Source of the DNA: an uncultured Lachnospiraceae bacterium
GTDB lineage: Bacteria; Bacillota; Clostridia; Lachnospirales; Lachnospiraceae
Direction: 5' to 3'
Assembly (NCBI GenBank): GCA_910589385.1
Contig: CAJUTU010000001.1
Location: 186,001 to 250,000, forward strand
Length of the DNA stretch: 64,000 nt
This document shows positions 25,699 to 36,200 of this stretch, piece after piece (position 1 is the stretch's first letter; each line of letters starts with the position of its first letter). The notes under the pieces are model-generated. The model had not been told where the DNA came from. It saw nothing but the letters and a program-made list of their open reading frames with translations, and did not search any database. A program made the position numbers and the translations under genes.

Positions 25699-27063
25699 TT
25701 AATTTTTAAAACTGTGGATCGGCGCCGGAATCCTTCCTTTCCGGTTGATAAATGTCTCACATCCAAATTCATTCACCGGAATGATCGGCGCATATCCCAG
25801 GAGTCCTCCGAACTCCGCGGTCTCTCCGACATCCTTTCCGATCACAGGAATCAGACGCACAGCCGTCGTCTTCTGGTTCACCATCCCGATCGCCATCTCA
25901 TCTGCAATGATCCCGGCAATGGTACTGGCCCTGGTCTTGCCGGGAATAGCGATCATATCCAGTCCTACGGAGCAGACACAGGTCATTGCCTCCAGCTTTT
26001 CTAATGTAAGAGAACCAATATTCACCGCATCAATCATTCCCTGGTCCTCACTCACCGGGATGAATGCGCCGCTTAAACCGCCCACATAGGAAGACGCCAT
26101 CACGCCGCCTTTTTTTACTTGATCGTTGAGCATCGCCAGAGCAGCCGTAGTCCCCGGCGCGCCGACCCGTTCCAGCCCGATCTCTTCCAAAATTTCGGCC
26201 ACGCTATCTCCGATTGCCGGAGTCGGCGCCAGGGACAGATCTACAATTCCAAACGGAATGCCCATACGCTGGGAGGCTTCGCCTGCCACAAGCTGTCCCA
26301 CTCTGGTCACCTTGAAAGCCGTCTTTTTGATCGTCTCGCAAAGTTCCTCGAAACCTTTGCCCCGAACCTTTTCCAATGCCTTTTTCACAACGCCCGGCCC
26401 ACTGACCCCTACATTGATGACCGCGTCCGCTTCTGTGACTCCTAAAAACGCCCCTGCCATAAACGGATTATCATCCGGCGCATTACAGAAGACTACCAGC
26501 TTCGCACACCCCAAAGAATCACGGTCCTTCGTCGCCTCTGCCGTGGCTTTAACAATCTCCCCGCAGAGACGGACCGCATCCATATTAATGCCTGTCTTGG
26601 TGGAGCCAACATTGACCGAGCTGCAGATCCTCTCTGTCTCTGCCATGGCCTGCGGAATCGAACGGATCAGATATTCCTCACTCTTTGTCATTCCTTTGGA
26701 TACCAGTGCTGAATATCCGCCAATAAAATTCACCCCGACCGTCTGCGCCGCCCGGTCCAGCGTCCTTGCTATCGTCACAAAATCTTCCGGGCTTTTGCAC
26801 GCCGCCGAACCGACCAGGGAAATCGGAGTAATGGAAATCCGCTTATTAACAATAGGAATCCCGAATTCCTTCTCAATATCCCGTCCTGTGCTGACCAGAT
26901 TTTCTGCAACTTTGGTGATCTTTTCATAAATCTTTTGGTTCAATACCTCCAGATCCGAATCTATGCAGTCCAGCAGGCTGATCCCCAGCGTAATGGTACG
27001 CACATCCAGGTTCTCATGCTCGATCATTTCATTTGTCTCTGATACTTCATACATATTGATCAT
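25699..27063 (-). CDS. PFL family protein (DUF711/UPF0210)
   Basis: A 454-residue protein of the UPF0210/DUF711 family, related in fold to pyruvate formate-lyase-like barrels but without proven activity. Typical parts: ENLDVRTITLGISLLDCIDS, GGYSALVSKGMT, INVGVSGPGVV, SFKGV-like FGIVDLSLAPTPAIGDSVAE and the closing RGRIPAPIHSFKN. It is 47 bases downstream of an ACT-domain gene, a pairing conserved in Firmicutes, which suggests that an amino acid or related ligand controls or is processed by the pair. Function unknown. Confidence 0.9.
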   Translation of the reverse strand: MINMYEVSETNEMIEHENLDVRTITLGISLLDCIDSDLEVLNQKIYEKITKVAENLVSTGRDIEKEFGIPIVNKRISITPISLVGSAACKSPEDFVTIARTLDRAAQTVGVNFIGGYSALVSKGMTKSEEYLIRSIPQAMAETERICSSVNVGSTKTGINMDAVRLCGEIVKATAEATKDRDSLGCAKLVVFCNAPDDNPFMAGAFLGVTEADAVINVGVSGPGVVKKALEKVRGKGFEELCETIKKTAFKVTRVGQLVAGEASQRMGIPFGIVDLSLAPTPAIGDSVAEILEEIGLERVGAPGTTAALAMLNDQVKKGGVMASSYVGGLSGAFIPVSEDQGMIDAVNIGSLTLEKLEAMTCVCSVGLDMIAIPGKTRASTIAGIIADEMAIGMVNQKTTAVRLIPVIGKDVGETAEFGGLLGYAPIIPVNEFGCETFINRKGRIPAPIHSFKN

Positions 27064-27110
27064 ATCTGTTTTTCCTCACCTTCCTGTCCGGCCTCACATC
27101 CTGTTTCCGA

Positions 27111-27383
27111 TTACAGCCTGTGCATTTTTTCAAAAATCTCTTCTCTCTGGCAGCGGATATTCACTCCGATCTCCTCACCCAGTTTTTCCAGGTCGTCGCA
27201 AATCTGCGTAAACTGTGTGTCCTTTTCCGTCACATCCACGATCATCATCATATTGAAATATCCCTGCACGATCGTTTGTGAAATGTCCAGGATATTGATT
27301 TCATTTTCCGCAAGATAAGTGCATACCTTTGCGATGATCCCTACGGTATCCTTACCCAATACAGTTACAATACATTTCTTCAT
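27111..27383 (-). CDS. ACT-domain protein (UPF0237)
   Basis: A 90-residue single ACT domain pair-type protein, MKKCIVTVLGKDTVGIIAKV then CTYLAENEINILDISQTI, typical of the UPF0237 family. ACT domains bind amino acids or other small ligands. It is cotranscribed with the PFL-family gene and probably acts as its regulatory partner, which is inference from conserved neighbourhood. Confidence 0.9.
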   Translation of the reverse strand: MKKCIVTVLGKDTVGIIAKVCTYLAENEINILDISQTIVQGYFNMMMIVDVTEKDTQFTQICDDLEKLGEEIGVNIRCQREEIFEKMHRL

Positions 27384-27481
27384 ATTTCCTGCTCTCCTCC
27401 TGGTATAAACTAACTCCTGCAGGCAATGCCGCCTCTTGTTTTCAACATAGCGCCGGCTCTGCAGACAACGTCTTTCTCTTT

Positions 27482-28279
27482 TTAAAATGTATAAATCTCG
27501 GATATCTCATCCCGCTTTGCGACAGTCATATCCAGATCTTCGCCCTTAAATGCATTATCTCCCAAAGTCACTTCCAGCTTCACAGTTTCATAAGCCAGAT
27601 TCACATAGTTATTTTCTTTACTCAAATGCCCCAGGACGATGTGTTTCAAATTATCATGTAGTATATCACAAAGAAGCTTTCCTGACAATTCATTTGATAA
27701 ATGTCCTCTTTCCCCCAGGATCCGCTGCTTCAGATAGTAAGGATATGCCCCTACCTCCAGCATATGTACATCATGGTTCGCCTCCAAAAGCACGGCATCC
27801 AGATTTTTCAGTTTCCCGACCACATAATCTGTATAGATTCCCAGATCAGTCGCCACCGCAGCCGACTTTCCTGCGCACTCCATGCGGTATCCGGTAGGTT
27901 CATTGGCATCATGAGAAATTGCAAAAGGATCGATCGTGATGTCCCCGAGTACAAATTTTTCATCAATCCGGATCGGATGCAGCAGGCCCTCCGGCATCCT
28001 CCCCAGGCTGGAATAATTCTTAATACCTTCAATCGTTCCCGGCGTTGCATAGATGGGAATCTCATATTTCCTGCTGAATACTCCAAGCCCCTGGATATGG
28101 TCCGAATGTTCATGGGTCACCAGGATCCCGTCCAGTTCCTCCCCCTTGATCTCCAGTTCTTTTAGGCCTGCATCAATCCGCTTTTTACTGATCCCCGTAT
28201 CCACCAGAAGGTGGGTTTTGTCACTTCCCACATAAATGCAATTCCCACTGCTCCCACTGGCAATACTGCACAATCTCAT
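27482..28279 (-). CDS. MBL-fold metallohydrolase (WalJ/YycJ-like)
   Basis: A 265-residue metallo-beta-lactamase-fold hydrolase. MRLCSIASGSSGNCIYVGS and the metal motif THEHSDHIQGL (HxHxDH) are characteristic of the YycJ/WalJ group, along with SHDANEPTGY and VLLEANHDVHML, and LGHLSKENN near the end. WalJ-type proteins are linked to DNA end processing and cell wall regulation. Its start overlaps the coaE stop by four bases, so the two are translationally coupled; polA lies upstream in the same direction, fitting a DNA-repair role. Confidence 0.85.
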   Translation of the reverse strand: MRLCSIASGSSGNCIYVGSDKTHLLVDTGISKKRIDAGLKELEIKGEELDGILVTHEHSDHIQGLGVFSRKYEIPIYATPGTIEGIKNYSSLGRMPEGLLHPIRIDEKFVLGDITIDPFAISHDANEPTGYRMECAGKSAAVATDLGIYTDYVVGKLKNLDAVLLEANHDVHMLEVGAYPYYLKQRILGERGHLSNELSGKLLCDILHDNLKHIVLGHLSKENNYVNLAYETVKLEVTLGDNAFKGEDLDMTVAKRDEISEIYTF

Positions 28280-28857
28280 AGTAATTCTCCTATCTGTTTC
28301 ATTGTATCTTCAAAAGCACCACTGTTCTCTATCACTGCCGTACTGATATTCCGAAATGCCTGCTCGGACGGCTGCGACTTTAGTATCCGCTGTATTTTCT
28401 CTTCTGTATAATGCCGGAATTCCTTTAGGCGCTGCCGCCGGATAGGCTCCTTCGCATAGATATACCACATTTCCTCACAGATATCCCTGTATTCCACATC
28501 AGGAAACAACGCCGATTCCAGTACATACAGCCGGGTTCCTTCTTTTTCTTTTTGTAAAATATCCTGCCGCACCCACAGTTTCACTCCCGGATGGACAATT
28601 CCGTTTAAAACCGCCAGCTTTTCCAGATTGGAAAATACAACCGCTCCTAGTCTCTCCCGATCCAGCTCCCCGTCCGACCCCAGGATATCCTTGCCAAATC
28701 TCTCCACAATCCTGTCAAAACACTCCTGCCCGCTTTTCTGCAGCAGTCTTGCCACATTATCCAAAGGGCAAACAAAAGCGTCATATGTTTCCTCTAGATA
28801 TTTCAAGACTTCACTTTTTCCTGAACCAATGCCGCCTGTGATTCCCAGTACTTTCAT
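28276..28857 (-). CDS. coaE: Dephospho-CoA kinase
   Basis: A 193-residue P-loop kinase for the final step of coenzyme A synthesis. MKVLGITGGIGSGKSEVLKY carries the Walker A loop; CPLDNVARLLQ is the substrate Asp-containing segment, and EPIRRQRLKEF belongs to the lid. Length is typical. It lies between polA and walJ, a common clostridial order. Confidence 0.95.
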   Translation of the reverse strand: MKVLGITGGIGSGKSEVLKYLEETYDAFVCPLDNVARLLQKSGQECFDRIVERFGKDILGSDGELDRERLGAVVFSNLEKLAVLNGIVHPGVKLWVRQDILQKEKEGTRLYVLESALFPDVEYRDICEEMWYIYAKEPIRRQRLKEFRHYTEEKIQRILKSQPSEQAFRNISTAVIENSGAFEDTMKQIGELL

Positions 28858-28979
28858 CTCTCATCACCATTTGTTTATTATTTTCATGCTGCTATTGAAC
28901 AGAATGTCCATTTAAGGCCATGCAGATGCTGCTCTTCCAGCGGATAGGCCGCACATCGGACAAGAGCAGAGCCTGCCGG

Positions 28980-31595
28980 TCACTTCGCTTCATACCAATT
29001 CTCCCCTGTATGCATATCTACGATCAACGGAACTTTTAGGTCGCAGGCCTCTTCCATCTGCTGTTTCAATATTTCTTTTACCTGTTCCAGTTCATCCTCA
29101 TAAGCCTCTATCAGCAATTCATCATGTACCTGCAGGATGAGTTTTGACTTCATTCCCCTGCTTCTCAGTTCCTTTGCCACCCCGATCATAGCAATCTTGA
29201 TAATATCTGCCGCCGTTCCCTGGATCGGCGCATTCATCGCCACCCGTTCCCCAAAGCTGCGCTGCATGAAATTACTGGATTTCAGTTCCGGCACAGGCCT
29301 TCGTCTTCCAAACAAGGTCACTACATAACCATTTTCCTTTGCATGGGCCACCTGCACATCTAAAAACTGCTTCACGCCCGGATAAGTATCAAAATAACTC
29401 TCAATATACTGTGCCGCTTCCTTTCTCGTAATACTCAAATCCTGGCTCAGCCCAAAAGAACTAATCCCATACACAATCCCAAAATTGACGGCTTTTGCAT
29501 TACGCCGCTGTAAATCCGTCACATCCTCAAAAGGCACATGGAATACCTGGGAGGCCGTAATCCTGTGGATATCCTGTGCCTCACGGTATGCCTGGATCAA
29601 CTGTGCGTCCCCGGAACAATGCGCCAGGATACGGAGTTCAATCTGAGAATAATCTGCATCTACGAATACGCATCCCTCTTTTGGTACAAAAACTTTCCGT
29701 ATCAGCCGCCCTAACTCCATCCGGACCGGAATATTCTGCAGGTTCGGGTCAGTGCTGCTAAGCCGCCCGGTTGCTGTGATCGTCTGATGGAATTTTCCAT
29801 GGATCCTTCCATCCGCCCCGATAAAATTCACCAGGCCGTCCGCATAGGTAGATTTCAGCTTTGCAAGCTGCCGGTACTCCAAAATCTTTGCTACCACCGG
29901 GTAATCCGGCGCAAGTTTATCCAATACATCCGCAGCCGTAGAATATCCTGTCTTTGTCTTCTTACCATTAGGCATCCCCAGATGGTCAAACAAAACAACT
30001 CCCAGTTGTTTTGGCGAGTTGATGTTGAACGTCTCACCTGCCAGCCCATAGATTTCCTTTTCCAGTTCCAAAATCCTGGCGCCTAACTGGTTTCCGTATT
30101 CCTTTAGGACTTCTCCTTCTATCTTGACCCCAGCCTGCTCCATCTCATAGAGGGTAAACAAAAGCGGCATCTCAATATCCGTAAAAAGAGAATACATGCC
30201 GGCCTCTTTTAGTTTTTTTGCCAGCGGCCCTGCCGCCGCATATGCCGTGTACGCCTCATAACATGCTTTCATGGATGCATCTGCCTTTTCGTCAATCAGC
30301 AGATGTAACTGCTCCCTTGCCACGTCCTCATACTTATAATCACTTTTCAGAGGGTTCAGCAGATACGCCGCTACCGTCGCGTCAAAACAATGCTCCTGCC
30401 GTTCGAGCGGAAGCTGAGGCAGATATCTTTTCAAGCCGAATATCACGAACCGCTCTACCGAATCTGCCACCTTGCATAATTTTCCAAACAGATACTCCAT
30501 ATCGAGATCCATATCACAGGGAATCGTATAAATCTTCTCCGCTCCATAGCAGATGGCTATCCTGCCATATCCAGACTGATGGGTAAATAACGGCAATACA
30601 TTCCCTCCATCCTCAGAAATGGCTGCTCCCACTGTCCCCGACTTTTCCGCTTCCGCGAAAATACGTTCTATCTCTTCTTTTTTCGTTATTTCCTGAAAAG
30701 AATCCTCTACTGTATTGGAATCGGCCTGCACATCAAAACGGCTGAGCAGGTTTTTAAACTGCAGCCGCTGAAAATAATCATAAGCTTCCTTGGTATATGG
30801 ATTTCCAAACTTTGCCTGCTCCAGGTCAAATCCGATCTCTGCCTGGGTATTGATCGTGGCCAGTGTCTTGCTCATACACGCCTGTTCCCAGTATTCCTGC
30901 AGATTCTTGCTGGCTCTTGGAGGCTTGATCTCTGCCGCATGGGCATAGGCATTTTCAATGGTTCCATACTTCTGGATGATTTTCGTGGCCGTCTTCTCCC
31001 CCACCCCCGGTACGCCAGGGATATTGTCTGATGCATCTCCCATGAGCGCTTTCACATCAATAAATTCTGTCGGAGTGACCCCATAACCCTCTTTCACATC
31101 CGCCGCATAATAATCCGTCACTTCGGTCTTTCCCTGCTTTGTCCTGGGGATCCGGATCTTTACGTGCTCCGTGGCAAGCTGCAGCGTATCCCGGTCACCG
31201 GAAATAATGGAAACTTCCATGCCCTGCTCCTCACAGGTCCGCGAAATAGTTCCCAACAAGTCGTCCGCTTCCAGTCCAGCCTGCTCCACGATCTCAATCT
31301 GCATGGCCTGGAGCACTTCCTTGATCACCGGGACCTGCTGGCGCAGTTCCTCTGCCATAGGCTTTCTTGTACCTTTATACTCCGCATACATCTCGTGCCG
31401 GAAAGTCGGCGCATGGACATCAAATGTAACCGTCAGGTATTCCGGCTTCTCCTCATCCAGTATCTTGAACATAATGTTTAAAAATCCATAAACCGCATTG
31501 GTATGCAGGCCTTCCGAATTGGTCAGGTCCGGCACTCCATAAAATGCCCGGTTCAATATACTATGCCCATCAATCAAAACAATTTTTCCATTCAT
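28980..31595 (-). CDS. polA: DNA polymerase I
   Basis: An 871-residue family A polymerase. Residues 1-290 form the 5' nuclease (IDGHSILNRAFYG, GLEADDLLGT, SGDRDTLQL, GDASDNIPGVPGVGEKTA). The middle part (about 305-470) has the exonuclease fold but the Asp/Glu residues of 3'-5' exonucleases are missing (GAAISEDGG where DTE is expected), so proofreading should be absent. The polymerase domain has motif A DADYSQIELRILAH, motif B RRNAKAVNFGIVYGIS and motif C VHDELL. It functions in repair and Okazaki fragment processing. GGAGGAGG precedes the start. Confidence 0.97.
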   Translation of the reverse strand: MNGKIVLIDGHSILNRAFYGVPDLTNSEGLHTNAVYGFLNIMFKILDEEKPEYLTVTFDVHAPTFRHEMYAEYKGTRKPMAEELRQQVPVIKEVLQAMQIEIVEQAGLEADDLLGTISRTCEEQGMEVSIISGDRDTLQLATEHVKIRIPRTKQGKTEVTDYYAADVKEGYGVTPTEFIDVKALMGDASDNIPGVPGVGEKTATKIIQKYGTIENAYAHAAEIKPPRASKNLQEYWEQACMSKTLATINTQAEIGFDLEQAKFGNPYTKEAYDYFQRLQFKNLLSRFDVQADSNTVEDSFQEITKKEEIERIFAEAEKSGTVGAAISEDGGNVLPLFTHQSGYGRIAICYGAEKIYTIPCDMDLDMEYLFGKLCKVADSVERFVIFGLKRYLPQLPLERQEHCFDATVAAYLLNPLKSDYKYEDVAREQLHLLIDEKADASMKACYEAYTAYAAAGPLAKKLKEAGMYSLFTDIEMPLLFTLYEMEQAGVKIEGEVLKEYGNQLGARILELEKEIYGLAGETFNINSPKQLGVVLFDHLGMPNGKKTKTGYSTAADVLDKLAPDYPVVAKILEYRQLAKLKSTYADGLVNFIGADGRIHGKFHQTITATGRLSSTDPNLQNIPVRMELGRLIRKVFVPKEGCVFVDADYSQIELRILAHCSGDAQLIQAYREAQDIHRITASQVFHVPFEDVTDLQRRNAKAVNFGIVYGISSFGLSQDLSITRKEAAQYIESYFDTYPGVKQFLDVQVAHAKENGYVVTLFGRRRPVPELKSSNFMQRSFGERVAMNAPIQGTAADIIKIAMIGVAKELRSRGMKSKLILQVHDELLIEAYEDELEQVKEILKQQMEEACDLKVPLIVDMHTGENWYEAK

Positions 31596-31727
31596 AGGGC
31601 CTCCTCCTTCTATCTATTTACAAGCCAGATTACAATTTCACAACTTTTTCCAAATCACACAAGATAGTATACACTAAAAGAAATCTTTTTAAAAGGAGTT
31701 TTTTCCCTCCCTTTCCTGCCCAGGATG

Positions 31728-31736
31728 TGATATAGT
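31728..31736 (+). promoter_or_regulatory. Extended -10 promoter of the HAD hydrolase gene
   Basis: TGATATAGT is an extended -10 (TG-N-TATAGT) on the plus strand, 37 bases before the start codon; no clear -35. Confidence 0.5.
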
Positions 31737-31772
31737 AGAGAATAGCCGTAAAACAAAAGGAGAATCAGATAC

Positions 31773-32420
31773 ATGAAGCAAGAACAATTTACAAATTTAG
31801 ACGGGATTATATTTGATGTAGACGGAACCCTGTGGGATTCCACAGAACCGATTGCAAAAGTATGGACCCGTGCGGTACATGAAAATACAGATTTAGATAT
31901 CCAGGTGGCCCCAGAGGATCTGCGCAAATTATTTGGAAAGACGATGACAGAAATCGCGAGAGCCTTGTTCCCCTCCCTGCCGGCAGAAAAACAGGAACAA
32001 GTCATGGCTGCCTGCTACGCTTATGAAAATGATTATCTGGAATCACATCCCGGAGTACTTTACGAAGGTGTTGTAGAGACCTTTACCACATTGTCACACA
32101 AAAACAATCTCTATATTGTAAGCAACTGCCAATGCGGATATATTGAACTGTTCGTAAAAGCCGCCGGATTGGAGCATTGTGTAAAAGATCACCTCTGCTT
32201 TGGGGAAACTAATGTTTCCAAAGGCCGGACCATCCGCCTGCTGATGGAAAGGAACCATTTGGAACATGTGGTCTATGTGGGAGATACGAAAGGGGATGCG
32301 GATGCCTGTAAGGAAGCACAGATTCCATTTATTTTTGCTGGATATGGCTTTGGAGATGTGCCGGACGCCCCATATCAGATCAAAAAAATTTCTGATTTAT
32401 GCAAGATGTTATTCAGTTGA
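31773..32420 (+). CDS. HAD-superfamily hydrolase
   Basis: A 215-residue haloacid dehalogenase-like phosphatase. Motif I is IIFDVDGTLWD with the nucleophile Asp, motif II the Ser in YIVSNCQCGY, motif III the Lys in FGETNVSKGRT, and motif IV VYVGDTKGDADACKEA. The helical cap between motif I and II resembles the phosphoglycolate phosphatase/beta-phosphoglucomutase group. The substrate is not determined. AAAGGAG precedes the start. It is followed 63 bases later by a nitroreductase gene on the same strand. Confidence 0.88.
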   Translation: MKQEQFTNLDGIIFDVDGTLWDSTEPIAKVWTRAVHENTDLDIQVAPEDLRKLFGKTMTEIARALFPSLPAEKQEQVMAACYAYENDYLESHPGVLYEGVVETFTTLSHKNNLYIVSNCQCGYIELFVKAAGLEHCVKDHLCFGETNVSKGRTIRLLMERNHLEHVVYVGDTKGDADACKEAQIPFIFAGYGFGDVPDAPYQIKKISDLCKMLFS

Positions 32421-32483
32421 TTCCCGGATCCACTCATTCATTTGCAATGTAAATTGATCCCAGTATTTCATCAGGAGGTTATT

Positions 32484-33224
32484 ATGACAAACCAGATACT
32501 TAAAGAATTATCCAGCCGTAAATCTGTACGGGCTTATCAAGATCAGGAAATCGAAGAGAAAGAAAAAGCCGCCATCATTACAGCGGCAGCCATGGCGCCC
32601 ACTGCGGGCAATCAGCAGTTATATACAATCCTTGACATTACAGACCAGAATCTGAAAAACCGTCTTGCAGACCTCTGCGACCACCAGCCTTTTATCGCCA
32701 GTGGTAAGCTGCTGCTTGTCTTTTGTGCAGACTGCAAAAAGTGGTATGATGCATTTTCTTGTGCCGGATGCAATCCCCGAAAGCCAGGAGCAGGTGATTT
32801 TTTACTGGCGGTAAATGATGCGTTGATCGCCGCCCAGAATGCGGTCACTGCTGCCGAAAGCCTTGGGATCGGTTCCTGCTATATCGGCGATGTAATGGAA
32901 AATTGCGAGCAGATGCGGGATGCACTGCATCTGCCCATGTATGTTTTCCCTGCTGCGCTTCTGGTATTCGGCTATCCTGCCGAACAACAGAAAGCACGTA
33001 AAAAGCCGCAGCGTATCGATGAAAAATATCTCGTTCACGAAAACACTTACCATCCCCTCTCTGGCCAGGAGCTTTCTGATATGCTCTCCTACAAAGCCGG
33101 TACGAAAGAATATGATACATGGATCCGTGAATTCTGCAATCGGAAATACAATTCCGATTTTGCAAAAGAAATGAGCCGGTCTGTCAGTTTATATCTCAAG
33201 GATTTCCTCCAAAGCCTCCAGTAA
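32484..33224 (+). CDS. Nitroreductase family flavoprotein
   Basis: A 246-residue FMN-dependent NAD(P)H oxidoreductase of the NfsA/nitroreductase fold. LSSRKSVRAYQDQEIEEKEK, AAAMAPTAGNQQLYTI, AAQNAVTAAESLGIGSCYIG and VFGYPAEQQKARKKPQRI are typical. The start at 32484 has AGGAGG upstream; the in-frame ATG at 32442 has none. The natural electron acceptor is unknown. Its 3' end overlaps the 3' end of the convergent histidine kinase gene by 36 bases. Confidence 0.9.
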   Translation: MTNQILKELSSRKSVRAYQDQEIEEKEKAAIITAAAMAPTAGNQQLYTILDITDQNLKNRLADLCDHQPFIASGKLLLVFCADCKKWYDAFSCAGCNPRKPGAGDFLLAVNDALIAAQNAVTAAESLGIGSCYIGDVMENCEQMRDALHLPMYVFPAALLVFGYPAEQQKARKKPQRIDEKYLVHENTYHPLSGQELSDMLSYKAGTKEYDTWIREFCNRKYNSDFAKEMSRSVSLYLKDFLQSLQ

Positions 33225-36200
33225 CTTTTCCACATCGATCGGCTTTGATATATGTCCATTCATCCCGCATTTCATCGCCTGCTGCCTGTCTTCCTCGAAA
33301 GCATTGGCTGTCATCGCAAGAATCGGGATGGATGCCAGTTTTGGATCCTCCAGTTTCCGAATCTTTTTGGTCGCCCCATAGCCGTCCAGCACCGGCATCT
33401 GGACATCCATCAGGATGAGCTGGTAGTAGCCCGGCTCAGATTGCTTCAGCATATCTGTGGCAATCTGGCCATTCCCTGCAATCTCTATCTCAAATCCCAC
33501 ATCCTCCAGGATTGCTTCCGCAATTTCCTGGTTCAGTTCATTGTCCTCTGCCAGCAGGATACGCCCGGTATAGGATCCCGGCTTTCTCTTTTCAAGATGC
33601 TCTGCTCCTGTTTCCCCTGCATTTACAATGGAATACAGGCAGCTCCTTAGCTCTGACAGGAACAGCGGCTTACTACAGAACGCGGTCACACCGGCCTCCT
33701 TGGCTTCATCTTCCACATCCGCCCAATCGTAAGCCGTAAGTACGATGATCGGTACATTTTCACCGGTCTCCTTCCGGATTCTGCGGGTAACCTCAATCCC
33801 ATTCAGATCGGGCAGCATCCAGTCAATAATATAGACACAATAATTGTCATTGCGCATCACCGCCTGACGGGTACGCAAGACTGCCTCTTTTCCTGATAAC
33901 GTCCATTCCGCACGCATCCCTATCTGCTGGAGCATATAGGATACGCTGTCACAGGTATTAAAGTCATCGTCCACGACCAGCGCCCTGCAGTTTTTCAATT
34001 GCGGTAATTCCCGCGGCTCCCTGATTTCCGAATTCAGCCGGAATCGGAAAGACACACAGAATTCCGTGCCAACACCTTGTTCACTCCTCACCTCAATAGA
34101 GCCGTTCATCATATCTACAATATTTTTTGTGATCGCCATCCCCAGCCCGGTTCCCTGGATCCCGCTAAGTGTCGTGTTCTTTTCTCTCTCAAAGGGTTCA
34201 AAAATATGTGCGACAAATTCTTCACTCATCCCGATACCAGTATCCTTGATATAAAACTCATAGTCTGCAAAACCCACGGGCGCTCCTGTTTTTTCTTTGA
34301 CCCTCATGCTGATAATGCCCCCTGCGCCGGTATACTTTACAGAATTGCTGAGCAGGTTCAAAAGCACCTGGTTCAGCCGGAGTTTATCACAATAAATATC
34401 CTCATCCAGAATATCCACCGTATCTATGTAAAGTTCCAGCTGCTTTGCATGGATATCTGCCTGCACGATATTGCGCAGACCATGCAGGATCTCAGGCAGG
34501 CTACACGGCTTCTCTTCTAAATGCATCTTTCCGCTTTCAATACGGCTCATATCCAGAACATCATTGATCAGGCTCAATAAATGATTTCCCGATGTCATGA
34601 TCTTCTTCAGATATCCCTCCACCTGCTCCTTTTGATCCATATGGGTGAGCGCCAGAGCAGTAAAGCCGACGATCGCATTCATTGGGGTACGGATATCATG
34701 TGACATGTTGGAAAGAAATATACTTTTTGCCTTGTTCGCCCTGTTTGCCTGCAAAAGTGCATCCTCGAGCTGGCTTTTTTGTTCCATTTCATTACGTATT
34801 TCTTCATCCACACTGCGGAATCCAAGGACGATCCCATGATCCTCCTCCCACGCACCCGCACAGACGACTTTCATCTGATAATATTTCATATCATCGCCTG
34901 CAGAAACACGGTAATTCACATGATACAGACTCTTTTCTGCCAGTTCCTTTTCAAGGTTCTTCCATGAAGAAGCCTGCCGCAGCATTTCCTTATCTTCCTC
35001 ATAGACAAAGTCTTTTATATAAAACTCCATACTTTCTTCATATGAAAGCCCTTTTGAAAAAACAGTCTCGAACATCTGGCTGGAGTCATCTGCCCGGAGC
35101 GTCTTTCCATTTCCTGTATCAAGATCATAAAAGCATACAAAATTATAATCAATGCTCAATGCGCGGATCAGTTCCTCCTGCCGCCGCTCTTTCTTCTTTT
35201 CCTGAAGCTTCTGATCTGTCCAGTCCAAAAGAAAACGTTGATAAAAAAGTTCTCCGTTTTCTTTTAAAAGCTTGATATTCCCCATAACATGCCGGATTTC
35301 CCCGTCTTTATGCTGTACGCGGTACTCCGCGCTGATCGTGTCGCCTTCTTTTTTCAACTGGGTAATGCAGTCCTTAAGCTTCTCCTTGTCCTCCTCCACG
35401 ACAGCCGACGCGATCATATGAAATCCTTCTGACTCTAATTCCTCCTGGGAAGTGTATCCAAGTATCTGAAGCGCCGCCCTGTTAACACTTAAAATACGTG
35501 ACCCGTCAATGGAATGGCACATGATCCCACAATCCATTGTGGTAAATATGGTTTCCAAAGTCTGGTTCTTTCGGATGATCTCCTGCTCATAAGCACGCTC
35601 TTTTGTAATATCAATTGCAATCCCCACTGTTCCCATGACGCTTCCATCCAGATTGTACAATGGCGATTTGTAGGTTGTAAGCAGCCTCGGCCCGTCCCCG
35701 GTCTGGATTGTTTCCTCAGATATGCATGTTCTTCTGTTCGCCATGACCTGATGATCGGATTCTATACACACCGGATCCTCATATTCAACATCCCAGATAT
35801 AGGCGTGCCCTCTTCCTTCTACCTGCTGTTTTGTTTTATTCACTGTCTTGCAGAAGCTGTCATTCACCTTTTCATGGATACCATATTTATCCTTATACCA
35901 GATCAGATTGGGATTATTATTAATGGCAGATTCTAAAAAATGGCTGGTCTGCCAAGAATCCTTCTCTCTCTTACAGGCCTGCTGCAGCCGTAAGAACCGG
36001 AAACCAAGTTCTTCCTCTGACATGGGTGTTGTCCAAATATCCTTTATCTCCGGCAGGTGATCTGCCAGCAGCGGAATCTGTCCTTTGTCCGCAAGCAGGA
36101 TCAATTCCGTCTCTTTTCTCTTATCCGAGACAAGTATACGCAGCGCTTCTTCCGCATCCATTCCCTCTAAATCTGCCAGGATCACATCCGCCCTGGAGAC

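Noticed and set aside
31655..32005. 116-codon minus-strand frame upstream of polA
   Set aside because: It is antisense to the HAD hydrolase and covers the divergent promoters; Ser/Phe-rich with no family.
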